Part shown: positions 10,853-21,339 of the stretch, piece by piece
Layout of the letters: every line of letters starts with the position of its first letter
Numbering within the stretch: the first letter of the stretch is position 1
Assembly (NCBI GenBank): GCA_963573315.1
Contig: OY752151.1
Coordinates: 1,674,001-1,738,000 of the forward strand
Direction of reading: 5' to 3'
Origin: Entomortierella parvispora
Taxonomy: Eukaryota; Mortierellomycota; Mortierellomycetes; Mortierellales; Mortierellaceae
DNA: 64,000 nt
Notes under the pieces: model-generated
Database searches by the model: none
What the model saw: only the letters and a program-made list of their open reading frames with translations
Told to the model about the DNA's origin: nothing
Position numbers and translations under genes: made by a program

Positions 10853-13093
10853 TTAGTCGCTGTCGTCAAACACAATCTTGCTGCTCTTGGCACCCGAGAG
10901 CGCGGCGGCCATAGCGGCCTTTTCGCTCTGCTTGGCAATCCAAGAGGGGTGCAGCGTGGGATCGTTGAGGTCTGGTCCTGCAGGAGTTTTCTTGGCTTTG
11001 GGCGGTGCAGGTTGGTGCACGCTGGCCGAACCATCTCCAGCACCAATGGTGCGTCTATTGGGCAGTTTCTGAGAGTTGGCCGACGAAGCATCCTTGGCCT
11101 TGAATTTCTCTTGCTTGGCCTTTCTGGCCGCCTTCTTTTCCTCCCGGATCCTGGCTTCCTCCAACGCCTTCTTGACATGGTTGGCCTCCTTTCCAAACTT
11201 GCGTTCGGCCTTTCTATGGACGCGAGAGGGAATAAAAAAAAAGGTGAGACATCATCAGTAGAGTCCTGAGAAAGCGAACAAAAAAAAGAGCAGTTTTTCT
11301 AGGTAAACCAGAGTGAAAAAAAAGCAAGCCAACTTACTCTCTTCTAGCACGCTGACCAGGGCGGTTCTTTTTGATTTTTCCGTAAATCTCGTCAAACTTG
11401 TCGTCCACCCAGTCGTTCTTGTCCTTCTTTCCCTTCTTATCCTTCTTATCCTTCTTCTCGTTTCCAGCGTTCAGGGAGCCGATAAACATGGACGAGCCAG
11501 CGGAGGCGGGGCCAGCGTTCATGGGGAGAGGCAGACCATCCGAGTCATATCCGTCATTCTCCTCATCATCGTCACTGCCGCTGAAAGAGGCCATCTCAAT
11601 ATCACTTCCAATATCTTCATTGTCACTCTCCTCATCGTCCTCGGCAGCCTTCTTGTTCTTGGTATCCTTGGCAGTCTTGGCCTTTTTTTGTTGTTGCTGG
11701 TGCTCTTCTACTCCTTCCTCAGAGGCGCAGTCATTCTTGGCCTTTCGCTTTTTGTTCAATTCCTGGTGATCGACCTTCTTGCCAGTGACAATGTGCTCAA
11801 GTTCATCCCAGAGTTTGGACATGTGCTCCTTGACTGTCTTGGCGTTCGTCAATCGATTTTCGATAATCAAAATCAAGGCGTCCTTGGGCGTTGTTGTTGA
11901 TGATTCAGCTGTGGCTTCCTCCTTGGCATCCTTGTCCTTTTTGTTCTTTGACTGGACATAGGGGGTCATAAGACCGTGTGATCCAAGAATGGGGTGCTTT
12001 GACAATTTTGTTGCGAATGCATGTTCTGATAACGCGTCCATGTCCATTTTCTATATGAGGAGGTGGGTCATAGGTCGTTTTTGTGAGTGTCAAATTTACA
12101 CGAACGTGTTCATTGCCACCAAAAAACAAAGGTGTTCTCCCCTTTTGCGGGTTTCGTCCAGTGTCCTCATTTACCTTCAAAAGTTCAATCTCATTTTCAA
12201 ATTTGGCCACGTCTTCTGGCGAAAGATCCTGTTTCCGCTTGTGTGCTGGCTTATCCTCATCCTTGGTTTCATCCTTGGTCCTAAAGAGCGAGGAAGGGTG
12301 AGTCATTCGGATCTTTTCTTTGGAGGTTTTCACTGGTGTCCTTCAGGGCAATTGGAGAATGAAGAGAAACAGGTCCGAATAAGTTCAACATACTCTACTG
12401 CCTTCTTTGCTTCCCGAAGTCGTTTTGAAAGCCTCTGGTTCTCAAAGCTCCTTGCCTTCACAAACGCCTTCTTAATCTCCTTCTTGGCATGGTGCTATCA
12501 GAGAGGTTTCCAAAAGAGGTCAGTAGTCGATTCCACAGCAGATCAAGACGCGTCCCATGGATATCTTTTGGGGCTTTCCAAGGAAGGGGGGGAACAAAAG
12601 AATAGAATACGTACAATCTTTTGACTAATCTTGATTTCCTTGAGCTTCCACAGCTTTTCCGCTGCTTCCTTGGCGGCCTGTGACAGTTCTTCCTTCAACT
12701 CTTCATCTTCTTCTTCTTCATCCTGCTTTCCTTCGTCCTCACTGTCCTCGTCATCCTCATCACTCGAGTCCTCCTGTTGTCCATTCTTCTTCTTTTGGTG
12801 GCGCTTGGAAGACTTTGGTTTTGGTGTAGGGATGCCCTTCTTCTTGTTCTCAGCCTCGACAGCCTTCTTGGCTTTCCGTGAATCAGTCTCTCCGACTTGT
12901 GCCTGGAGTTTCAGGATCTCCCATCCAAGCTTCTTGCCCTTGGTGGCTTCTTTGTGCTAGAAAGAAAAAAAAAAGAGACCAAAGAGGGGAGAGGTTGTAA
13001 GGAACGCATGTCTCGCTTGAATGTTAGAGCCTTTGACAAGCAAATGAATGAATGGAAATGGAAAAAGCGTTTATCATTTACAGTGGAGACCAT
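10853..13093 (-). CDS. BUD22: Bud22/SRFBP1-family 18S rRNA-processing factor
   Basis: Six exons (13082-13093, 12615-12956, 12394-12494, 12175-12280, 11338-12050, 10853-11213) join in frame to about 544 residues. The 12-base first exon (MVST) is tentative: it is the only nearby ATG with a GTAAAT donor in phase. The Bud22 domain is clear. A basic helix runs HHAKKEIKKAFVKARSFENQ and then LSKRLREAKKAVE. After it come FENEIELLK and KLSKHPILG, then long Lys/Asp/Glu-rich segments. The diagnostic C-terminus is LHPSWIAKQSEK and KIVFDDSD. The family acts in the nucleolus in the small-subunit processome. Very high Lys and acidic content fits a nucleolar protein. Nothing suggests loss of function. Confidence 0.88.
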
Positions 13094-13555
13094 TTGTCGA
13101 TTGGCTGTTGTATATGGATGGTTCAAGTTCAATGGACAAAGCAAAGCAAAGTGCTGGCCGTGTGCGTGCCTCGAGTTGCATGCAACAAAAAAAAAAAAAA
13201 GAAAAAGCAACGCCACGAAAAAAAAAAAGTAAACAACGTTGTGTGACGGCTGTAAATTGCCCTCCCCCTTTGCCTTCTTGAAGAACCCAGCTGGCAACAG
13301 GTCGCAGAAAAAGGCCAGCAAGAATTCGCAAAGGCGCCTTGAACGCAAGAGAGAACGATGTACGATAACTAGAGGGAAGGAGGTCTTTGCTTTCAAAACA
13401 ATAGGTCTTTATATACTCATTATGAAATCAAGGGAAATAGGATCTTCAGACAGATAATGAGATCTCTCTGAGAGGCCACGTCTCCCCTTTTTTCATCTTC
13501 ATTTTCCCGCCTTCCTTCTCTAATAAACAGAAAAAAAAACCATCTCCTTCTCCTC

Positions 13556-14592
13556 TTAACGCTGGCGGGAAGCGGCCTTGGCAGCAGCAGCCTCGTCTCT
13601 GGCTATGATTTGGCCAACAAGCAAAGTTGAAAAAAGAAAGACGGGAGAAAAGTGTCATTGTTAGCTCCTTGGATTAAAAACCGCAGTAAAAAAAAAGTAG
13701 CAAAGAAAAAAAGTTTACCTTGAGCCTCGGCCAAACGCTGGGCAGCAGCCTCCTCACGCTTCTGACGGATGACAGCCAAGCGGGCCATATCGGCCTTGGC
13801 CTGGTCAGTCTTTCCCTCCTGGTGCAATTTCCAGTACTTTTGCTTGGCAGCCTCCTTCTCAGCGGCCTCTCTATAAAAGGGGAAAATGACGACATGCTGT
13901 TAGTTTCCTTTATCCTCAATGATTCTCATCCAGCCAATGTCCATCCCAGTTGTGCAGTTGGAGGACTGGACATGATCCTGAGCAATTAAAAGTAAGCGAA
14001 GTCTGTGCTGATAATAGAGCCATACCTCTCCTTGCGCGACATCTCAATGGGTGTGGTGAGATCGGACGCCTTCATGATACGGTTGCCAGCAGCGCGGTTA
14101 GGGTTGGAGACATCGACGCCGGGAACAGCGGCAGCGGGGGCCTTCTTGGTCTATGGTACATGAAGTACAGGAAGTGCGAAAGAATGGACGGTCAGCCTCT
14201 CGTCCTGTTTTCGCAGTGCCACGAGATGTTCATATCCATCAGTCGTTAGCAAACTTACAACGACCTCCTCCTCAGACTCGGACTCGGATCCCGAGCTCGA
14301 GGCTTCTGAAGACTCGGCAGAAGAGTCTTCGGACTCCTCTCTATCGCGGTACTATTAAACGAATTCCAGAAGTAGCAGAGAAAGGGTCGGGATAACAAGG
14401 CGGTAGGTAGAGGCAAAGTAGGAAAGACAGTGGTTAGAAAGGGTAGAGAGCGACATGAGCTCAACTGGGCTGATGCAGAGAAATGAGAAAGACAATTACA
14501 GCACTGGCACCGTTGGTGTGAACAGCTTCGATGCGACGACTGAAGGTTCTACCACCTCCGCGCTGGGGCTTCTTGAATTTTCCTCCGGCCAT
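13556..14592 (-). CDS. PDAP1/HASPP28-like phosphoprotein
   Basis: Five exons (14500-14592, 14259-14351, 14026-14150, 13719-13870, 13556-13602) give 169 residues. The start [20 protein letters not shown] is the usual Gly/Arg/Lys-rich beginning. It is followed by an acidic Ser/Glu block ([16 protein letters not shown]), the VSNPNRAA motif, and the conserved coiled helix with [25 protein letters not shown] and [10 protein letters not shown]. This is the PP28 domain of the 28-kDa heat- and acid-stable phosphoprotein (PDGFA-associated protein). The acidic block offers many CK2-type sites. The family is linked to translation and RNA binding, but its molecular role is poorly defined. Length is close to the animal protein (about 181). 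Confidence 0.9.
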
Positions 14593-14950
14593 TGTAGATG
14601 TGTGTGAGGGGATGGATGTGATGTAAAGGATGCAAAAGAAAAAAGAAAAAAAGAGATGATCAGAATCCTCTTTCAACACCTGCTGGCTGGCACGCCCCCA
14701 CAGGGCCAGAAAAATTAATTTTTTTTTGCAGCAACTCAGCCTTGTGTGCGTGCTGCTGTGACCATGGCCCAGCTCTTTCCCGCAGTTTTTTTTGTTTCTT
14801 TTGTTCTTTTCTTTCGGTGGTCAGCACAGTTCAATCGTTGCGTTGCGTGCATTTTCTTTTATTTAGTTTTTCTCATTCTTCTTCTCTTCCACATCTGCAC
14901 GTTCGAGCCATCGACGCACTTCTCTTCCCATCTTTCATTGTACTTGACAT

Positions 14951-17504
14951 CTATTGCTCCTTGCCCAAAGCAGCCAATTGTTGTAAAAACTCTTTGGGGT
15001 TCAGCACCTCCGTCGAACCATACGTGATTTTCTTCTTGATCGTCTGCCGTTGCGCGTACTCGTTTAAGTTTTGGTATTCCACATAGTTGCCGCCTCCCAC
15101 TACAAACACAATCGCCTCCTGGAACGGTGTTCTCGTCCGGGGCATCTTTGCATTTGACGCCCGGCTGACCTTGGGATCAAAATACAAAAAGTCCTCGTTC
15201 GTCTCATTGGCACCTCCACTAGGCTCCATGATCGATTCGATAATTCGAGTCATGGGCAGATCCTTTTTAGTTGGCAAAAAGTTCTTGACTCCTGACAACA
15301 AGTTCTCAAATCCTCCTCCCAATCCCCCTGATCCGAGATGGTCAGAAAGCTATATGAAGAGTCGGTACAATGAGTGAGTAGTTCACGAGGGACATTGCAG
15401 AACAGATACCACTCTATTGTCGACAGTTGAAATGGAAGCTCACAATACCTTGTTGAGGCGGTTCAGCAAAAAGTCGGGACGGCCAAAGCTTTGTGGTGGT
15501 GCCTGTGTCATGTTGGTCATACGGGTGAATGCACGAATGCCCTTGACATATCGCAGAGGCGCAAGATCACATCCAGCCTTGACCAATGCATCTTCGTACT
15601 CTTGCATCACTTCGCTGGGGATATCCTCTTGGACTGATAGATAGTAGATCAAGAACAGGCGCATCTTGTCATCTGGGACCTTCTTTTCTGGATCATTGAT
15701 CGCCTCCAAGATGTTGGCCTTGTTTTGTTTGGTGATCGACTCTTCCATCTGGAAGAGGGTATCGAGTTGTCTATCCTTGATTCCCTGCAGCAATCCAGTG
15801 GCAATGTTCATGTGCATGTCCAATGTCGCCTTTCGTGCCGTCAATTCTGGCAGAGCAGTAATAGCCGTCTTGAGGTGCTTAGCACCAGAAGAAAAGTCAC
15901 TAATGAACATGGCAGATAATGAATATCAGTAGTTTTTCGTAAAAAAAACAAAAGATGCTCGTCTCCACTTACAGTTGGCTAACGTCGTCCAGACTGCTGA
16001 CGCCGCTCATCTGAGAGATCCCTGCTGCATCCTTCTTGTACTTTGTGAGCTCGCTGTCAATCTCCTCTGCGACCTGGGGGAAAGGAGCAGACGCGTTCTT
16101 GTTCCAGAAGAAATCCTTTGCCTCAATGTCATACTTTTTCTTGACTTGACGACCATTCTCCTCCGTCTAATAGAATAGAAAAAAAAGGAGTCAGTGACCT
16201 GAGATACCGGCATCTTGGATGAGTATCGAAGACACTGCTCCAGTGCCTGATCCGCTCATTTACCTGAACAACAATCTCGTTCAGCTTCATGTCCATGACG
16301 TCGTGCACAAGAGCTTGATAGGTCCATGAATGACTGAGGATAGGCACCAGATCCATGTTGCGGTCCAAGATCACAAGCACAGGACGCTGGTAGTTCATAG
16401 AGTTAGCGTCCGAGAAGAGGTTGTTTCTGCTGTTCATCACATGATCCCGCAGGCGACTGTCCAGCTTCTTTGCCAACATCTCGGCTGCTCCGCGTCGTGG
16501 GCACCGGATAATGGGAATGACGCCTAAATACACATATTATTCCGTCAGATCTTTAAACTAAAGAGTCATTCTCTTTGTTCCACAGACTGGTCGTGTATAT
16601 CTTTACCCATGGTAGCCAGGACAGAGAACAGTGAGCTTGCAGCCTTGTCAATGGAGGCTTCGATGGCGGTCTCTGGTGCTGTTGGGTCATTCAGGGTCAA
16701 GTATGACTGACGATCGTTCAAGGAGAACATGTTGGGTTCCGAGCATGTAAAGTTGAGGTACTGGTCATAGACCTGCTGAATCTGTGCCGAGCTTCCACTG
16801 GGAATTGTCGACGCTGCAAGCTCTTCCATGAGCGGTCTGGGTATTACTGAAGAAAAGTTGATGTAGTAAGAGTCGTACAAATGGTTGGACAAATCCTAGA
16901 AAGTAGATGAAATAGCGCGAAGTATGCCCTGTCAGCCACTGTAAATCAAAGGCTCATATCCCTGTTCAAGGTACTGTCTGTCCAACCAACCTCGCTGATC
17001 CTGCGAATATTTTCAGAAGTTGGCTCCACAAAGTAAATAGCTGGCACATCAGGAATGGGCTGTCGATCGTTCTTGAGAGGCCTAGATACCAAGAGGATTC
17101 CGAGTATAGGTTAGTCGCTCGTGCCGACGCGCCATGGCTAAATCATCATTGACGGACAGTGCTCTGAGTATCCGCTTACATGTGAACAGTGACGCCGTTC
17201 TCGCGAAGGTCGTTAACGCGAAGAACGGACGAGATGACATCGCGCCCAAAGTTGTCAAAGATCAGCACCTTCCACTCTGCGTCAGAGGCCATGGGGATGA
17301 CCTGGTCCGCCTGTGATGAGGGCTCTGGCTTTTGGTTAAGGTTGAGCATTGCGGCAATAGCGGCTACAGCATGTAAAGATGAAAGGTCAGTTGAAGGTTC
17401 CAGTCAGTAACGACAGTAAGAGGAAGAGGACGGGATGAGGAGATGAGGAGTATGGTACCAATCTGCTGCTCTCGCAGGGAGGGATCCCGGGGGGCCTGTG
17501 CCAT
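14951..17504 (-). CDS. SLY1: Sly1, Sec1/Munc18-family SNARE regulator of ER-Golgi fusion
   Basis: Eight exons (17459-17504, 17180-17363, 16991-17081, 16607-16895, 16264-16523, 15973-16166, 15449-15899, 14951-15349) total 637 residues, near the yeast length. Landmarks: [16 protein letters not shown] at the N-terminus, [38 protein letters not shown], then [20 protein letters not shown] (the classic SM-protein core), [13 protein letters not shown], and the C-terminus [17 protein letters not shown] with [17 protein letters not shown]. This Gly-rich ending separates Sly1 from Sec1, Vps33 and Vps45. It binds Sed5-type syntaxins at ER and Golgi membranes. The third intron has a non-consensus GTTGGT donor. 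It shares a 249-bp promoter region with PET100 on the other strand. Confidence 0.96.
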
Positions 17505-17753
17505 GGTGAGGGTGCTGGTGGCGTGGGATGAGGCGGGATGGGGGGCAGAGAGACGAGAGATGGACGAGAGGCGGAGGAGGAGAGGTCTGAATGATGAACA
17601 GATGCATCAGATGCCACGTCAAAGAAGAAGAGTGACTGCTGTTCTCCCCTTTCTTTCTGCGAGTACATATCCGAGAGTCGGTCCGTCCGTCCGTCAGTTC
17701 TACCATTCATTCAGTCTACCCATTCCCGACCTACCCGCAGGATCAATTCAATC
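17505..17753. promoter_or_regulatory. Divergent promoter SLY1 / PET100
   Basis: The 249 bases between two outward-facing ATGs. GA-rich towards SLY1 and CT-rich towards PET100, with a CCGT run near 17685. No classical TATA box is obvious. Confidence 0.6.
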
Positions 17754-18008
17754 ATGGCTGGCCCAAAGCTCGAAGTCTTCAAGTTCGGAGTCTACATCTT
17801 CACTCCCGTCATGTTCATGGTCTACTTTGGCGCTCCCGAATTCTACGACAAGCATGTCCGTGGATCAAACTTTTGGCCTACCCACGAGAAGGTCAACACC
17901 CGTACCGGTATCGACAAACAGGAGCTCATGTACGAGCTTGAGCGTCTGAAGCAGGAGCGTCTTGCCAGGAAGGCTGCTCGCGAGGCCCTTGAGGAGAAGA
18001 ACGTCTAA
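17754..18008 (+). CDS. PET100: Pet100-like cytochrome c oxidase assembly factor
   Basis: A single exon encodes 84 residues. The start MAGPKLEVFKFGVYIFTPVM, with the transmembrane stretch VYIFTPVMFMVYFG, followed by PEFYDKHV and a C-terminal charged helix (ELMYELERLKQERLARKAA), fits Pet100. Pet100 is an inner-mitochondrial-membrane chaperone for complex IV assembly. The length is typical for the family. The helix is expected on the intermembrane-space side. A Kozak-like context (AATCATGGC) supports the start. Confidence 0.88.
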   Translation: MAGPKLEVFKFGVYIFTPVMFMVYFGAPEFYDKHVRGSNFWPTHEKVNTRTGIDKQELMYELERLKQERLARKAAREALEEKNV

Positions 18009-18105
18009 GACCCGGGAAGGGCAAGGTCAGGGGCAGAGAATGAAGTCAACTGCCCCGTCTACCGTTGAATTAAGCAGGAAAACTATACCGGAAATGATAC
18101 TTGTA

Positions 18106-18111
18106 AATAAA
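18106..18111 (+). promoter_or_regulatory. Poly(A) signal of PET100
   Basis: AATAAA about 98 bases after the PET100 stop codon, followed by an A-run. Confidence 0.6.
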
Positions 18112-18384
18112 AAAAGCACGCCCACAGTTCAATAGGAAGTAACAACAGAAGGAGTATAACGCTGTAGAGTCGGCGGACCCCGGGCTCGGCATGGCCGAAT
18201 TAGTCCTTTCGAACGGTTCCTGAAAAGCTGCATGTCGGGTCCTCGCCAATTGCTCTTTTGTTACCCTTCCTTTCTTGTCAACATTTTGTCCGCCAATTCT
18301 AGAGAAAATACTTGCTTATAGTCATCGATCTCTACTAGTAAGATGAAGTGCGCCAGCCTCAACGTAGGACACACTGAATTCTGT

Positions 18385-19814
18385 TTATTTCTTGGCAAAG
18401 AAGCTTGACAAGGGTTTCATGCCTGCAGTACTGGCTTTGGCCAGCCTGCGTTGACCAACAGACAATTTGGGTTTCTAAGAATAGTGCAACAAAAACGAAA
18501 ATGGTTAGAAATATGGCCCCCATAGAAGACAAAAATCACTGCAATCGATCCATGTAGAGACGCAAGTCGCACAAACCTTGGTATCCTTGGTAGGCTTGCC
18601 ATCCTCTTCAAACTCCATACCCGCTCGCTTTCCAAAGTCTGCAACAGATGGCAGTTGAGTCCTGCTCTCCAACTTGTCCAATTCAGGAAAGCTGATTAAA
18701 TCACAGTCGAGCAAGATAGAGCGTTAGCAATCACATTGCTAAAAATACTCCAAAAGTCTTCAATTGCTCGGCCTCGTTGCACTTGCCTGTATTCTGCTGA
18801 AAGAGTGGTGGCCCAGTAATCAGACAAGTAGGATGTGACAAGTCGCAGTGCTGATTGAGTGATGGCCTCTATAGAAAGCAAGTCAGTATCTGAATTAGCC
18901 CATCTGCTGTAAACATTCAAAAAGATGGATGTTCGAATAGAAAACTCTCACTTGCCCTTTCTGAGGTCCTCGGGAAGGGATTCCGTGTAGGCAATCGAGT
19001 CCACAAGAACCGGAATCGATGCAAACTGGCTAACGAGAATCTCGACCTTCTTCCGGAGCCAGGCCATAGTCCGTGTGTCATCCAGTCTGAACGTCTTGTC
19101 GGTGGAAGAGGGGTTCCGCACCTCACACACCAACTCCAAGTAAGTTTGCACCTTGGCCAGATCCGCCAGTCGTCTCAAGGATGAGTACTGATCACTCTCA
19201 AAGATACCTTCCACTGTCATGAATCGACCTTCTGATTCCGTCGTCTTTTTACGCACAATATCCAAGATGGGGATGAACATGAAAACCGGGTCGATTGGTG
19301 TAATGAGGTAGAGCGATCCGTCTGTTGTTCAACAGTTCAAGTCAACAATAAATGTTAGCAGTGAAATTGTCAGCAATGGTATAGTAGCCCGAGAAAGAAT
19401 GCCTCACCAGACTGGATTGTGTTGCCTACGAACCAAGACCGAAGGCCTTCCGAGTCAATCATTTGCATCTCAAAGAGCTTTCCGTCCTGAATGGTGTATC
19501 TTGATGGCAGTCCTAGAAAGGATATCAAATCATTAGGACGTTGGGATCAGGGAAGAAATATGGGAGGAAAATATGTCCAAGACTGCATACCTGAGCTCGG
19601 GCTTGGTAAGAGCATTGAGATAGGGTTCTCGTGCTTGGCTATTCAAGTTGAAGTTGTTACAGGTTCATAGTGTGTGTTATGAGTATAGTGTGTGTTATGA
19701 GTATTGTTTGGGGGCCAACGCAATGAGGGTCAAGAGGAGAACAAGTCTGTTAGGACGAATGAGGACAGTACCAGGAGGACCTATGCAGATCCTTTGCTGA
19801 TTAGTGGCGACCAT
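18385..19814 (-). CDS. RNH202: Ribonuclease H2 subunit B with C-terminal PIP box
   Basis: Seven exons (19772-19814, 19591-19638, 19408-19512, 18956-19321, 18787-18868, 18577-18691, 18385-18474) join in frame to 282 residues. RNase H2B landmarks: LRSWFVGNTIQSDGSLYLIT, PIDPVFMFIPIL, then TYLELVCEVRN, FRLDDTRTMAWLRKKVEIL, and ALRLVTSYLSDYWATTL. The last exon ends GMKPLSSFFAKK. This is a PCNA-interacting motif at the same C-terminal place as in the human subunit, which targets the enzyme to replication sites. The complex removes single ribonucleotides and RNA/DNA hybrids in the nucleus. Two introns appear to use GC donors (GCAAGT at 18950-18955 and 18781-18786). The catalytic subunit is not in this window. 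Confidence 0.9.
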
Positions 19815-20141
19815 TTTGAAGGGATGGAGTGTAGGAGTGTGGGAAATGGGGATAGATTCAGGTGGACGAGGTACTAAAGAATGAAGAGACGATAGAGTGC
19901 ACGTTGTCAAGACAGATGGATGGGTGGACGAATGAATGGTGGGGTCGGATGGCAGAATGGATGCAGAAGAGCAATTGTCGTTCGGCAACACAAACACGAA
20001 GCGCGTCAGGCCAAAGCCAGTCCAGCATCAGTCACATGACCCTAGGAGCTTATTGTTGAAAACTTTGAAGCCCTGGGCTTTGTTCTCTCCTTCTTCCTCT
20101 CGCTTTCCTGCCAAAGGGCAATTCTTCCAGCAAACACAACT
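19815..20141. promoter_or_regulatory. Divergent promoter RNH202 / coiled-coil membrane protein
   Basis: The 327 bases between outward-facing start codons. It contains a CACATGAC E-box-like element near 20033 and no microsatellite. Confidence 0.45.
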
Positions 20142-21272
20142 ATGGCCACGTCCTCATCTTTGGAAACCTCGATCGGTCGAACAATCTGCTCGGACTCTGG
20201 GAAGGATCTCGTCCCCACATTTGATCATTCCACCGAGATTGACAACCACAGCACAGCGTCACCTTCTCCAGTGTCTTTATACGAATGTCGCCTCCTCCAA
20301 CGCAAGATCTCTCTGCTGGAACAGGACCTAGCCTTTCTCGACTCTTCTAGGGACCAAATGCGCCTCGACCATTCAAAAGTCCTCATCACCCTCCAGTCCG
20401 ACCAACGTACCGCCCTCGCTCTGATCCAGGATGTTCAGACCCAGATTCAGATCAAAACGGACAGGATCAGGACCTTGGAAACTGGACATGAGGCCTCCAC
20501 CCAGTCGATCCTCCATCAGCGCCAAAAGACAGCCCAGCTGCGACGACAGAAACAGGCCTTGTGGGAAAGCAATTTGTGGCTCAAGGACGAGATTCAGCGA
20601 AAAGAGGAGGAAGAGTCGGTTATCCTCTCTCGTCTCGCGGCCATTCAGTCGTATTGTGAAAAGAGGACAGTGGATGATGCCCAGATCTTTGAGCTCGAAA
20701 AGGAGCTGGCTCGAGAACTGGAGAGAGGAGTTGAGTTGTCCAAGGACACGGAGTTTATTCGAAGCGAGAACCAGATCCTGGTTGAGGATCTAGAGACTCT
20801 TTTGGTAATGTTCAAGGAAGCTGCCCCTGCTATTCTCCCTTCATGTTCGATCGACCTTGGAGACAAGAAATACACAGTCGAATCATCATGCTCGGCAGAG
20901 ATGTATCATCAGAGTAGACAGTGCACCCAAGGAAAACCGCAAAGGCTGGAGGTAACAAGCTCGAGAACAATCGAGAGTTTGTCCAGGTCATATGTCCAGC
21001 ACCATCACCATTCAAAGACCAACTCTTGGCTGTGGCAGTTGGCTCGATGGACTTGCATCTTTTTTTTCTATTCTCTGCGGGTTGTTGTCAAAGTCCTTGT
21101 GCTGTCCACTGCTGCATTTTTCAAGATGGCTAAAAAAGTCTTTTGGTATTCTTTCGTCGCATACGTTGCCGGATTCATTTCATGGCCCATACTAAAATCC
21201 TCTGGATTCATGTCATGGCTCATGTCAGCGTTCCTGGAGTTCATTCTCTTTCAATGTAAATTCTACAAGTAG
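20142..21272 (+). CDS. Coiled-coil protein with C-terminal membrane segments, unknown function
   Basis: An intronless frame of 376 residues. Residues about 45-220 are a near-continuous heptad-rich coiled coil (RLLQRKISLLEQDLAFLDSS to NQILVEDLETLLVMFKEAAP). A His/Ser linker follows, then hydrophobic segments (WTCIFFFYSLRVVVKVLVLS, then FWYSFVAYVAGFISWPI and FMSWLMSAFLEFILF). This layout, a long cytosolic rod on a C-terminal membrane anchor, resembles golgins, SNARE-like tethers or organelle-contact proteins. No family motif was recognised, so function is open. It is transcribed away from RNH202 and ends 67 bases from the LRR gene stop. Confidence 0.7.
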   Translation: MATSSSLETSIGRTICSDSGKDLVPTFDHSTEIDNHSTASPSPVSLYECRLLQRKISLLEQDLAFLDSSRDQMRLDHSKVLITLQSDQRTALALIQDVQTQIQIKTDRIRTLETGHEASTQSILHQRQKTAQLRRQKQALWESNLWLKDEIQRKEEEESVILSRLAAIQSYCEKRTVDDAQIFELEKELARELERGVELSKDTEFIRSENQILVEDLETLLVMFKEAAPAILPSCSIDLGDKKYTVESSCSAEMYHQSRQCTQGKPQRLEVTSSRTIESLSRSYVQHHHHSKTNSWLWQLARWTCIFFFYSLRVVVKVLVLSTAAFFKMAKKVFWYSFVAYVAGFISWPILKSSGFMSWLMSAFLEFILFQCKFYK

Positions 21273-21339
21273 ATGCTGGATATCCACCTTTATTAGTGAA
21301 TAAAATGCACAAACAAAAATGCGAGGAGAGTGGAAGAGA

